A DNA stretch of 64,000 nt. It comes from Flavobacterium faecale. GTDB lineage: Bacteria; Bacteroidota; Bacteroidia; Flavobacteriales; Flavobacteriaceae. Below, one piece after another: positions 1-8,010 of the stretch. Position 1 is the first letter of the stretch; each line of letters starts with the position of its first letter. The notes under the pieces were generated by a model. It ran no database searches and was not told the DNA's origin. It worked only from the letters and a program-made list of their open reading frames with translations. The position numbers were made by a program, and so were the translations under genes. The stretch is taken from the NCBI RefSeq assembly GCF_003076455.1, contig NZ_CP020918.1, forward strand, positions 1,488,001 through 1,552,000, read 5' to 3'.

Positions 1-1
1 C

Positions 2-1441
2 TATTATGGTATGCGTGCCTTATTGGTTTTGTTTTTAACCACTTCACTTGCTGAAGGAGGATGGAACTGGAGTGTACAAGATGCTATGGCATTGTACGGA
101 ACCTATACTATGGTAGTGTATTTTACGCCAATTTTAGGAGGTTATTTAGCCGATAATTATATAGGTTATCGTTGGGCAGTAGTTATTGGTGCAGCCATTA
201 TGACGTTAGGTCATGCCTCGATGGCCATAGAAACACCCTTATTCCTTTATATAGGTATTGGTTGTTTAATGATTGGAAACGGTTTGTTCAAACCAAATAT
301 GACCTCGATAGTTTCAAATGCTTATGCAAATCATCCTGAAAAGAAAGATGGTGCATACTCTTTGTTTTATATGGGTGTAAATGCTGGTGCCTTTTTAGGA
401 ATTATGCTTTGTGGTTATATTGGTGAAAAAGTTTCTTGGAGTTTAGGATTTGGTCTAGCCGGAATCTTTATGTTCTTCGGTATGTTGCAATTTTACTTCA
501 CGCAAAAGATTTTTGGCGATATTGGTTTGCCTCCTACTGATGCAAGTAAAGCAGCGATTAAGGCAAAAGAAGCGCAAGACAACATTGCTCCAAATATCAT
601 TAGAGACCGTATTATAGCAGTAGTTATTTTCTCTGTATTCTCTGTTTTCTTTTGGGCGGCGTTTGAACAAGCAGGTGGTTCTATGACTATTTTCGCAGAT
701 AAGTTTACGCAAAGAGAATTGTTTGGTAATTCAGCAATGATTTTCAAGTTTTCAGATGCTTTCTTGACGCTAGTTCCGCTACTTATTATAACGTATGTTT
801 TGATTAAGTTGTTTGCCAAAACAGTAAAAGAGTATGCTTTAGGGAATAGTATTTTATCCTTGAGTTTTATTTTGATTTGGGGAATTGTAATCTGGAAAAT
901 ATACAGAGATTTCTCTGCAACCGGAACTGAAGTTCCTGCATCATGGTTCGGAATTTTAAACTCTTTATTTATTATTTGTTTTGCTCCTTTGTTTTCAAAA
1001 TGGTGGGAGAGTAGATACAATATTTCTGGTCCAATGAAATTTGGTCTAGGTTTAGCATTGCTAGGTTTAGGATTTGGTTTCTTAGCATACGGAAGTATGG
1101 GTATCAATGCTGACTCTGTAGTACGTGTGAGCATGTTTTGGCTAGTAGCAGCATATTTGTTTCATACATTAGGAGAATTATGTATCTCTCCAGTAAGTTT
1201 ATCTTATATTAGTAAATTGGTGCCAGCGAGTTGGATCGGAATCATGTTTGGTGTGTACTACTTGTTTTTAGCAATGGGTAACAAACTAGCAGGGTCAATG
1301 GGTGGATTAATCGAAACCATTACAGCGCAATACAGTTTGTCTACTTTCTTTTTAATATTTACAATTGTACCAGTAGGTTTAGGATTGATTATGATCGCCC
1401 TTTCTCCATTGATGAAAAAGTTAATGCATGGTGTTAAATAA
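2..1441 (+). CDS. POT/PTR family proton-coupled peptide transporter (5' end outside window)
   Basis: Major-facilitator-type inner-membrane carrier expected to import di- and tripeptides with protons. The reading frame is open from base 2, and the residues before the first internal Met read YYG, as in the YYGMRALL stretch of POT proteins, so the true start lies upstream of the window. About 480 residues with many hydrophobic helices are visible. The late motif GELCISPV is the family signature of this carrier. It ends at TAA just before a -7-like box. Known for the family: nutrient peptide uptake. Substrate range cannot be read here. Confidence 0.9.
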   Translation, partial: YYGMRALLVLFLTTSLAEGGWNWSVQDAMALYGTYTMVVYFTPILGGYLADNYIGYRWAVVIGAAIMTLGHASMAIETPLFLYIGIGCLMIGNGLFKPNMTSIVSNAYANHPEKKDGAYSLFYMGVNAGAFLGIMLCGYIGEKVSWSLGFGLAGIFMFFGMLQFYFTQKIFGDIGLPPTDASKAAIKAKEAQDNIAPNIIRDRIIAVVIFSVFSVFFWAAFEQAGGSMTIFADKFTQRELFGNSAMIFKFSDAFLTLVPLLIITYVLIKLFAKTVKEYALGNSILSLSFILIWGIVIWKIYRDFSATGTEVPASWFGILNSLFIICFAPLFSKWWESRYNISGPMKFGLGLALLGLGFGFLAYGSMGINADSVVRVSMFWLVAAYLFHTLGELCISPVSLSYISKLVPASWIGIMFGVYYLFLAMGNKLAGSMGGLIETITAQYSLSTFFLIFTIVPVGLGLIMIALSPLMKKLMHGVK

Positions 1442-1452
1442 AAATTAGGCAT

Positions 1453-1460
1453 TATATTTG
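1453..1460 (+). promoter_or_regulatory. -7 promoter box (TATATTTG)
   Basis: TATATTTG fits the Bacteroidota TAnnTTTG -7 element. It lies in the 136-base gap between the peptide transporter and the thioredoxin-like gene, about 118 bases upstream of that gene's start. No TTG element at the usual 17-23 base spacing was seen, so this is tentative. Confidence 0.4.
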
Positions 1461-1577
1461 TAAATCTATAAAATGAAAACTAAGTAATTCGGATAGTGGT
1501 AAGACAAACATTTGGTCGTAGGATCATTTATAAGCTTCACTATCATATTCGAAAAAAACAAACAAATATTATCTTAT

Positions 1578-2039
1578 ATGAAAAGAATAGTACTAGCCTT
1601 GTTGGTAATGATATCAATAAGCACCCAAGCGCAAGAATTGAAATGGCATACAAACATCAAAGAGGCTATCGAAGTTAGCAATAAAGAGAAAAAACCCATG
1701 ATGATGTTTTTCACAGGTAGCGACTGGTGTGGTTGGTGTATTCGACTTCAAAAAGAAGTTTTGTTAACTCCTGAATTCAAAAAATGGGCAAAAGCTTCAG
1801 TAGTTTTAGTCGAATTAGACTATCCTAGAAGAACAGCTCAAGCGCCTGAAATTAAAAAACAGAATGAAGAATTGCAACAAGTTTTTCAAATTCAAGGTTT
1901 TCCAACTGTTTTCTTTTCGAATGTGGTAAAAGAAAAAGACGGAAGGTTAAACTTTAAAGCCCTCGGTAAAACAGGTTATGTTGCTGGAGGTCCAGAAGCT
2001 TGGTTAGCCGAAGCAAACGGAATTTTGAAGGCAAAATAA
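1578..2039 (+). CDS. Secreted thioredoxin-like protein (Thioredoxin_7 type)
   Basis: 153-residue protein with an N-terminal signal peptide (MKRIVLALLV... to about residue 19, ending STQAQ) and a thioredoxin fold. The redox motif is WCGWC, with cysteines at about residues 51 and 54, and a cis-proline region GFPTV follows. Start chosen at 1578 because it begins a clean signal peptide; an upstream Met at 1512 adds residues without signal character. Likely a periplasmic disulfide reductase or oxidoreductase; the partner is unknown. A strong terminator follows at once, so it is probably monocistronic. Confidence 0.85.
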   Translation: MKRIVLALLVMISISTQAQELKWHTNIKEAIEVSNKEKKPMMMFFTGSDWCGWCIRLQKEVLLTPEFKKWAKASVVLVELDYPRRTAQAPEIKKQNEELQQVFQIQGFPTVFFSNVVKEKDGRLNFKALGKTGYVAGGPEAWLAEANGILKAK

Positions 2040-2061
2040 AAAGTCTTTATAAAAATATAGT

Positions 2062-2099
2062 ATCCCTTTTCGATCTTGATCGAAAAGGGATTTTTTTTT
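2062..2099 (+). terminator. Rho-independent terminator of the thioredoxin-like gene
   Basis: Perfect 14-bp inverted repeat (arms 2062-2075 and 2078-2091, 2-base loop) followed by a T run to 2099. It separates the thioredoxin-like gene from the photolyase operon. Confidence 0.9.
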
Positions 2100-2145
2100 G
2101 GCCTCACTTTATTCTTTTAATGCTAAGAATTGAATATTTTTTGTT

Positions 2146-2153
2146 TAACTTTG
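2146..2153 (+). promoter_or_regulatory. -7 promoter box of the photolyase operon (TAACTTTG)
   Basis: TAACTTTG matches the Bacteroidota -7 consensus TAnnTTTG, 40 bases before the first gene of the six-gene operon and after the upstream terminator. The nearest TTG (2130-2132) is 13 bases away, shorter than usual, so a regulator may assist. No binding site was recognised. Confidence 0.55.
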
Positions 2154-2193
2154 TATTGAAAACATTAAACAAAAAGTCTAAAGTTCTATAAAG

Positions 2194-2850
2194 ATGAGTC
2201 AAAAAAGTATATCAGCCACCCAGATTGAGTCCATGGACAGCAGGCAACGTGTCAATTTAATCAATGCAATTGTTGGTTTTAAATGTGTAAACCTTATTGG
2301 CACAGTCAATAGCAAAGGTTCTGAGAATCTCGCCATATTTAGTTCAATTATCCATTTGGGATCTAGTCCTGCGTTACTTGGTTTTATAACAAGGCCAGAT
2401 TCTGTCGAGAGACACACGCTGACCAATTTGTTAGAAATCGGTTGCTATACCATTAATCATATTAATAGTGATATTTTCGAAAAAGCACATCAAACCTCTG
2501 CTCGTTACGATGCCGATGTTTCAGAATTTGATGCTACCAATTTAACAGCCGAATATAAAGAGGACTTTACGGCACCTTTTGTAAAGCAGAGTAACATTCA
2601 AATAGGAATGAAATTCAAGCAAAAAATAGATATCGAACTTAATGGAACAATATTGGTTATTGGAGAAATTGACTCCATTCACTATCCCGAAGATTGCCTC
2701 TGCACCGATGGTTTTATCGATATAGAAAAAGCTGATACAGTAACTTGTAGTGGTCTTGATAGTTACCACACAACCAAGCGCCTTAGTAGATTGGCTTATG
2801 CAAAACCAGACAAACCAACCGTAGGGGTAAATATGAAATATGTTGAATAA
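2194..2850 (+). CDS. Flavin reductase-like FMN-binding split-barrel protein
   Basis: 218 residues resembling the flavin reductase-like domain family, which binds FMN in a split-barrel fold. Around residues 25-110 are the stretches [21 protein letters not shown] and [13 protein letters not shown], typical of the flavin-binding half; the C-terminal part is less conserved. First gene of the photolyase operon, overlapping the next gene by 11 bases. Family members reduce flavins or bind FMN. Inference from context: it could supply reduced flavin or buffer flavin for the three FAD photoreceptor or repair proteins downstream. The exact reaction cannot be told from sequence. Confidence 0.75.
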   Translation: MSQKSISATQIESMDSRQRVNLINAIVGFKCVNLIGTVNSKGSENLAIFSSIIHLGSSPALLGFITRPDSVERHTLTNLLEIGCYTINHINSDIFEKAHQTSARYDADVSEFDATNLTAEYKEDFTAPFVKQSNIQIGMKFKQKIDIELNGTILVIGEIDSIHYPEDCLCTDGFIDIEKADTVTCSGLDSYHTTKRLSRLAYAKPDKPTVGVNMKYVE

Positions 2851-4330
2851 AGAAAAAATAAATATTGTGTGGTTCAAGCGTGATTTGCGTTTTACAGATC
2901 ACGAGCCACTTTATGAAGCACAGCAGGCGGGATATCCGGTGCTTCTTATTTATTTTTTTGAGCCTTCGCTAATGGAATATGAGGATAGCGATTCAAGGCA
3001 TTGGCGATTCATTTATGAGTCTATCACAGCAATGCAGGAAAAATTGCTGGTACATCAGACTAAAATTTATTTTTTTAATAAAGAAGTAAAGGCTGGTTTT
3101 GAGCAATTAATAGCGCTTTTTGATATTCAAACTGTTTTTTCGCACCAAGAAATTGGTAACAGAATTTCATACGATCGCGATATCGTCATGAAAAAAGTGT
3201 TTCAAGAACAGGATATTAAGTGGAGGGAGTTCCAAACTAATGGAGTCATTAGAAAATTAAAAAACCGCTCCAACTGGCAAGAGCGCTGGAGTAGTAAAAT
3301 GTCAGAGCCAATAAAAACGGTTGCATTGGATCGTATGGCATTTGCAAAAATACCAGAGGAGTTATATGAAGAGTTAAAAGGAGGTTCCTTATCGAAAGAC
3401 ATTACCTCCAGAAATACCAATTTTCAAGAAGGTGGTGAATATTGGGCATGGCGGTACTTGGATAGCTTTATTAAAACCCGATCTGTCAATTACAGTAAAC
3501 ACATCTCCAAACCTAGCTTGAGTCGCAAGGGATGCAGTAGGTTATCACCCTATCTCGCCTACGGAAATATCAGCATGCGGATGGTGTACCAATATACGAT
3601 GCAAAATTATGAGAATGCAACAAACAAAAGGGCGTTGTCAAATTTTGTTTCCCGTTTGTTTTGGCACTGCCACTTTATTCAAAAGTTTGAAGATGAATGC
3701 AGCATGGAGTTTGAGAATATCAACAAAGCTTATGATTCAATTATAAAACCAAAAAACGAGCTATTTATCAAGGCTTGGCAAGAAGGTAAAACCGGTGTTC
3801 CTATCGTAGATGCTTGTATGCGATGCGTAGTTGCAACGGGCTATATCAATTTCAGGATGCGAGCCATGGTCGTTTCTTTTTTCGTGTTTAATCTGTGGCA
3901 AGATTGGCGCGAATTGCATTTTTTGGCCCGTCAGTTTCTAGATTATGAACCAGGTATTCATTATCCGCAATTGCAAATGCAGGCAGGAGTTACCGGTATC
4001 AATACAATACGAATTTACAATCCGATAAAAAACTCCGAAGATCATGATACCGAAGGGGAGTTTATCAGACAATGGTTGCCTGAATTAAAAAATGTACCAC
4101 TCAGTTTTTTGCATGAACCGTGGAAATTGAGTGAAATGGAGCAGCAATTATATGACTTTCGATTAGGAGACGATTACCCGCATCCAATAGTAGATATTGA
4201 GTCCTCCCGCAAGCTAGCAAGTGAGCTTGTTTGGAGTTTAAGGCAATCAGTGGTTGCAAAACAAGAAGGTAGTCGAATTTTAAAAAAGCACGTTAATACC
4301 ACTACAACCCGAAAAAAGAAGAAAATATGA
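2840..4330 (+). CDS. Photolyase/cryptochrome-like FAD protein, atypical subclass
   Basis: 496 residues with an N-terminal photolyase antenna (Rossmann) domain, [16 protein letters not shown] near residues 9-24, and a C-terminal FAD-binding helical domain with [11 protein letters not shown] (235-245), [13 protein letters not shown] and [12 protein letters not shown]. Aligned by eye to E. coli PhrB, several functional residues differ: Ser271 replaces substrate-contacting Trp277; YINFR (335-339) replaces WMHNR; and LQM (378-380) replaces the WQW containing the FAD-proximal Trp382. The Trp in QDWRE is kept. It may therefore not be a standard CPD photolyase and could be a light sensor or act on another lesion. 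Overlaps the next gene by ATGA. Fold certain, function open. Confidence 0.8.
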   Translation: MLNKEKINIVWFKRDLRFTDHEPLYEAQQAGYPVLLIYFFEPSLMEYEDSDSRHWRFIYESITAMQEKLLVHQTKIYFFNKEVKAGFEQLIALFDIQTVFSHQEIGNRISYDRDIVMKKVFQEQDIKWREFQTNGVIRKLKNRSNWQERWSSKMSEPIKTVALDRMAFAKIPEELYEELKGGSLSKDITSRNTNFQEGGEYWAWRYLDSFIKTRSVNYSKHISKPSLSRKGCSRLSPYLAYGNISMRMVYQYTMQNYENATNKRALSNFVSRLFWHCHFIQKFEDECSMEFENINKAYDSIIKPKNELFIKAWQEGKTGVPIVDACMRCVVATGYINFRMRAMVVSFFVFNLWQDWRELHFLARQFLDYEPGIHYPQLQMQAGVTGINTIRIYNPIKNSEDHDTEGEFIRQWLPELKNVPLSFLHEPWKLSEMEQQLYDFRLGDDYPHPIVDIESSRKLASELVWSLRQSVVAKQEGSRILKKHVNTTTTRKKKKI

Positions 4331-5040
4331 GTGTATTTTTAAGAGCAAACTGGGAGAATATAATCATGGCTAACTATGAAATAGCACCCGAAATTTTGTC
4401 TAAGTACCTCCCAAAAGGGGTTAGTTTAGACCTTCATGACGGTAAGGCATACGTGAGTTTGGTTGGTTTCATGTTCAAAAACACCAAAATATTTAATGTG
4501 CCGATGTTCTCACTAGGAACTTTTGAAGAAGTTAATTTGCGATTTTATGTTTATCGAAAAGTTGGTAAGGAGCTGCGAAGAGGTGTAGTTTTTATAAACG
4601 AAACGGTGCCCTATAAACCAGTTGCTTGGTTGGCCAATGCCTTGTACAAAGAGCATTATACCACCATACCAACACGTCATCAATGGCATTTTGATCTTAA
4701 TCATAAAGAAATAAAGTACGAATGGTTGGTGAATAAAAAATGGAACAGCATTAATGTCAAAGCAGCGCTGGCACAAAGAGCAATGTTAAAAGGAAGTTTT
4801 GAAGAATTTATTTTCGAACATTACTATGGGTATACCAAAGTTGATGACAAAATTTCCATGGAATACAAAATAGCGCATCCGAGCTGGAAAATAAATGCTA
4901 TTGTAGAACAGGTTATCGATTGTGATTTTGAAAGTATGTACGGAAGTGATTTTAAAGTTTTAAACCAAACGCAACCCACTGCAACTTTCTTAGCCGAAGG
5001 TTCAGCAGTATTGATCAACTGGAAACGCAATAAAATTTAG
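4327..5040 (+). CDS. DUF2071 (YqjF-like) protein
   Basis: 237 residues matching the DUF2071/YqjF family: N-terminal region with [20 protein letters not shown] and VSLVGFMF, then [12 protein letters not shown] and [10 protein letters not shown]. No signal peptide and no catalytic motif was recognised. Its start overlaps the photolyase-like stop by four bases and it ends three bases before the DUF2256 gene, so it is translationally tied to the photolyase operon. The molecular role of the family is not established. Confidence 0.8.
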   Translation: MSVFLRANWENIIMANYEIAPEILSKYLPKGVSLDLHDGKAYVSLVGFMFKNTKIFNVPMFSLGTFEEVNLRFYVYRKVGKELRRGVVFINETVPYKPVAWLANALYKEHYTTIPTRHQWHFDLNHKEIKYEWLVNKKWNSINVKAALAQRAMLKGSFEEFIFEHYYGYTKVDDKISMEYKIAHPSWKINAIVEQVIDCDFESMYGSDFKVLNQTQPTATFLAEGSAVLINWKRNKI

Positions 5041-5043
5041 AAC

Positions 5044-5181
5044 ATGAAAGGTGTAAAAAAAGCTGATTTGCCCGATAAAATTTGTGTGGTCTGTCAAAGG
5101 CCATTTTCTTGGAGAAAAAAATGGGAGAAAAACTGGGATGCAGTCAAATATTGTAGTGAACGTTGTAGAAATACCAAATAA
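5044..5181 (+). CDS. DUF2256 small zinc-ribbon-like protein
   Basis: A 45-residue protein starting MKGVKKADLPDKICVVCQRP and ending in a CSERC motif. The CxxC...CxxxC pattern (ICVVC, YCSERC) with a central basic, Trp-rich stretch (FSWRKKWEKNW) is the DUF2256 pattern, probably binding one zinc ion. It lies between DUF2071 and the iron-sulfur photolyase with gaps of only three bases on each side, so it is part of the operon. DUF2256 genes are often found beside photolyase or cryptochrome genes. Its role is unknown; an accessory function for a photolyase is inference. Confidence 0.85.
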   Translation: MKGVKKADLPDKICVVCQRPFSWRKKWEKNWDAVKYCSERCRNTK

Positions 5182-5184
5182 AAT

Positions 5185-6717
5185 ATGAAAACCCTTCGAC
5201 TTATTTTAGGAGATCAATTAAATAGCAACCATTCTTGGTTTCAAACAACTAACCCTCAGGTGACCTATGTGATGATGGAGGTACGTTCTGAAACGGATTA
5301 TGCTACACACCATATTCAAAAAGTAGTTGGATTTTTTGCTTCAATGCGAGAATTTGCGGCTAATTTGACTGCCCACCAGCACAATGTTATTTATATCAAG
5401 CTCAACGGTACTAACAACCTACAAGCATTCGATCTTAATTTAGAACAAATACTGAAGGACAATACGTTCGAGAAATTTGAATATCAATTGCCAGATGAGT
5501 ATCGACTGGATCAAATTTTGATCAAATTTTGCGCTGGGTTAAAAATAGAATCACAAGCCTATGATACAGAGCATTTCTTGAGCGAAAGAAATGAACTAGC
5601 TACGTTTTTTGAAGGAAAGAAGACATTTTTAATGGAAAGTTTTTACCGTTATATGCGTAAAAAGCACCAACTATTAATGGATGGCGATAATCCACAGACT
5701 GGGCAATGGAATTATGATCAAGACAATCGGAAGAAATTACCCAAAAATCACAAACCTGTTGCACCGCTTGAATTTGAAAATGAGGTTAGCGCAATCGAGC
5801 AAGAAATACGAGATGCCAACTGTAAAACGATTGGAACGATTGACTCCAAACGTTTTTTGTGGCCCATCAATAGGAAGCAGTCATTGGAACTTTTGGATTG
5901 TTTTGTTGCCGAATTTTTGCCTCAATTTGGAACTTTTCAGGATGCAATGACACCAAATGAATGGTCATTATACCATTCGAGAATATCTTTTTCGATGAAT
6001 ACAAAAATGATTTCACCCTTAGAAGTAATTCAAAAGGTTATTTTCGAATGGGAAGCAAATCAAGATAAAATAGCCATTAACCAAGTCGAAGGTTTTGTGA
6101 GGCAGATACTGGGTTGGCGTGAATACATGCGAGGAATATACTGGTTGAAAATGCCAGAATATGAAACCTTAAATTTTTTCGAAAATAAAGAAAAACTACC
6201 AGATTGGTTTTGGACGGGAAAAACTAAGATGAATTGTTTGAAGCAGAGTATCACTCAATCATTGGATTTTGGATATGCGCATCATATTCAGCGATTAATG
6301 GTCACTGGTAATTTCGCTTTATTAGCGGGAGTTGATCCTGACGAGGTTGACGCATGGTATTTGGGTATATACATGGACGCAATTCAGTGGGTCGAAATTA
6401 CCAATACGCGTGGAATGAGCCAATTTGCTGATGGCGGTATTGTGGGTACAAAACCCTATGTGAGTTCAGCCGCATACATCGATAAAATGAGCCATTATTG
6501 TGGTTCTTGTTTCTATCAAAAAGCGAAGAAAACGGGTGACAAAGCGTGTCCCTTTAATAGTTTGTATTGGAATTTTTATGATAAGCACGAAGCCAAGTTA
6601 AGTAAGAATCCCAGAATTGGCATGATGTATAATGTCTGGCGAAAGATGAAGCCGGAACAAAAAGTTGAATTACTAGAACAAGCGCACTATTATTTAGAAA
6701 ATATAAATGATTTATGA
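5185..6717 (+). CDS. Iron-sulfur bacterial photolyase/cryptochrome (FeS-BCP, (6-4) photolyase type)
   Basis: 510 residues of the iron-sulfur bacterial cryptochrome/photolyase group, whose members include prokaryotic (6-4) photolyases. It starts MKTLRLILGDQLNSNHSWF, typical of the family antenna domain. Four cysteines placed to bind a 4Fe-4S cluster are present: Cys351 (KMNCLKQS), Cys439 and Cys442 (HYCGSCF) and Cys455 (KACPFN), spaced exactly like Cys350/438/441/454 of Agrobacterium PhrB as I recall it. FAD-domain motifs QILGWREYMRG and NTRGMSQFADGG are intact. Expected activity is light-driven repair of (6-4) photoproducts. The stop overlaps the DASH gene start. Confidence 0.9.
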   Translation: MKTLRLILGDQLNSNHSWFQTTNPQVTYVMMEVRSETDYATHHIQKVVGFFASMREFAANLTAHQHNVIYIKLNGTNNLQAFDLNLEQILKDNTFEKFEYQLPDEYRLDQILIKFCAGLKIESQAYDTEHFLSERNELATFFEGKKTFLMESFYRYMRKKHQLLMDGDNPQTGQWNYDQDNRKKLPKNHKPVAPLEFENEVSAIEQEIRDANCKTIGTIDSKRFLWPINRKQSLELLDCFVAEFLPQFGTFQDAMTPNEWSLYHSRISFSMNTKMISPLEVIQKVIFEWEANQDKIAINQVEGFVRQILGWREYMRGIYWLKMPEYETLNFFENKEKLPDWFWTGKTKMNCLKQSITQSLDFGYAHHIQRLMVTGNFALLAGVDPDEVDAWYLGIYMDAIQWVEITNTRGMSQFADGGIVGTKPYVSSAAYIDKMSHYCGSCFYQKAKKTGDKACPFNSLYWNFYDKHEAKLSKNPRIGMMYNVWRKMKPEQKVELLEQAHYYLENINDL

Positions 6718-8003
6718 TGAAAAGTATAGTATGGTTTAAAACAGATTTACGAATTCAGGATAACGAAACACTTTTGAGAGCAGTAGAGAAAAGTGAATTT
6801 GTTTTACCTGTTTATTGCTTTGATGATGCACATTTTGAAACAACCGATTTTGGTTTTAAAAAGACAGGAAGTTATAGAGCTGCCTTTTTGCTTGAAGCTT
6901 TGGTCGATTTACAAAAGGAATTACAAAAACGAGGTGCCAATTTAGTACTACTAAGGGGAAAGCCTGAAATCGAAATTCCGAAGGTAGTGGCGGACTATAA
7001 AATAACGAAGGTTTTTGCCAAGAGAGAAGTAGCTTTCGAAGAAAAACGAACGGAGTTATTGGTTCAAAACGAACTATTCAAAAAGAAATGCGAATTTGAA
7101 ACGGTCAGTACTAGTACTTTGTATCATGCCGAAGATTTACCATTTGGTATAAAAGATATTCCAGATGTGTTTACTGTATTTCGAAAAAAAGTAGAGAAAG
7201 AGTCGACCATTAGAACGATTTTTGAAGCTCCAGAAACTATAAATTGTCCTGAAACACCGCCTTTCGAGCTTCCGTCACTTGCAGATTTGGGTTTGAAAGT
7301 ACAAAAAATAGATGCAAGAGCAGCACTGCATTTTAAAGGTGGAGAAGCGCAAGGACTCCAGCGTATTCAGCATTACTTTTATGAAACAAAATTAATTTCG
7401 ACCTACAAAGAAACACGCAACGGAATGGTAGGTGAATCTTATTCTTCTAAGTTTTCGGCTTGGTTGGCGCTAGGATGTCTTTCGCCAAGAATGATTTACC
7501 ACCACCTAAAGGAATATGAAACACAAAATGGAGCAAATGAATCTACCTATTGGTTGGTTTTTGAATTGCTATGGCGCGATTATTTTCGATTTGTAATGAA
7601 AAAACACAATCATAAATTGTTTTTGCAAGGAGGAATAAAAGAGCAGGAGGCACAGGACTTAAGCATAGATCATAAGAAATTGAAAAAATGGATAGACGGA
7701 AAAACGGGAGTTGATTTTGTTGATGCCAATATGATAGAACTTAAAAAGACAGGCTTCATGAGCAATCGAGGCCGACAAAATGTTGCCAGCTATTTATGCA
7801 ATGATTTAAAGCTGGATTGGCGATACGGTGCTGCCTATTTTGAGGAGCAGCTTATAGATTATGATGTATGTAGCAATTGGGGAAACTGGGCGTATCTCGC
7901 TGGTGTGGGCAATGACCCGCGCGGAAACCGTTACTTTAATATAGAAAAGCAAGCTAAGGATTATGACAAAGATCGAACCTTTAGAGATTTATGGCTAACA
8001 TAA
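6714..8003 (+). CDS. DASH family cryptochrome
   Basis: 429 residues of the cryptochrome-DASH family, flavoproteins that repair CPDs in single-stranded DNA and may signal light. N-terminal antenna domain (IVWFKTDLRIQDNETLLRA) and C-terminal FAD domain with KFSAWLALGCLSPR, WRDYFRFVMKK, GFMSNRGRQNVASYL, IDYDVCSNWGNWAYLAG and GNDPRGNRYFN, all highly characteristic of DASH proteins. Two start Mets are possible (6714 and 6717). Last gene of the operon; only seven bases separate it from the convergent comEC stop. Confidence 0.93.
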   Translation: MMKSIVWFKTDLRIQDNETLLRAVEKSEFVLPVYCFDDAHFETTDFGFKKTGSYRAAFLLEALVDLQKELQKRGANLVLLRGKPEIEIPKVVADYKITKVFAKREVAFEEKRTELLVQNELFKKKCEFETVSTSTLYHAEDLPFGIKDIPDVFTVFRKKVEKESTIRTIFEAPETINCPETPPFELPSLADLGLKVQKIDARAALHFKGGEAQGLQRIQHYFYETKLISTYKETRNGMVGESYSSKFSAWLALGCLSPRMIYHHLKEYETQNGANESTYWLVFELLWRDYFRFVMKKHNHKLFLQGGIKEQEAQDLSIDHKKLKKWIDGKTGVDFVDANMIELKKTGFMSNRGRQNVASYLCNDLKLDWRYGAAYFEEQLIDYDVCSNWGNWAYLAGVGNDPRGNRYFNIEKQAKDYDKDRTFRDLWLT

Positions 8004-8010
8004 TTTTTAT

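Noticed and set aside
493..1134. 213-residue open frame antisense to the peptide transporter
   Set aside because: Shadow of a strongly coding membrane-protein gene; no start context, no family features.
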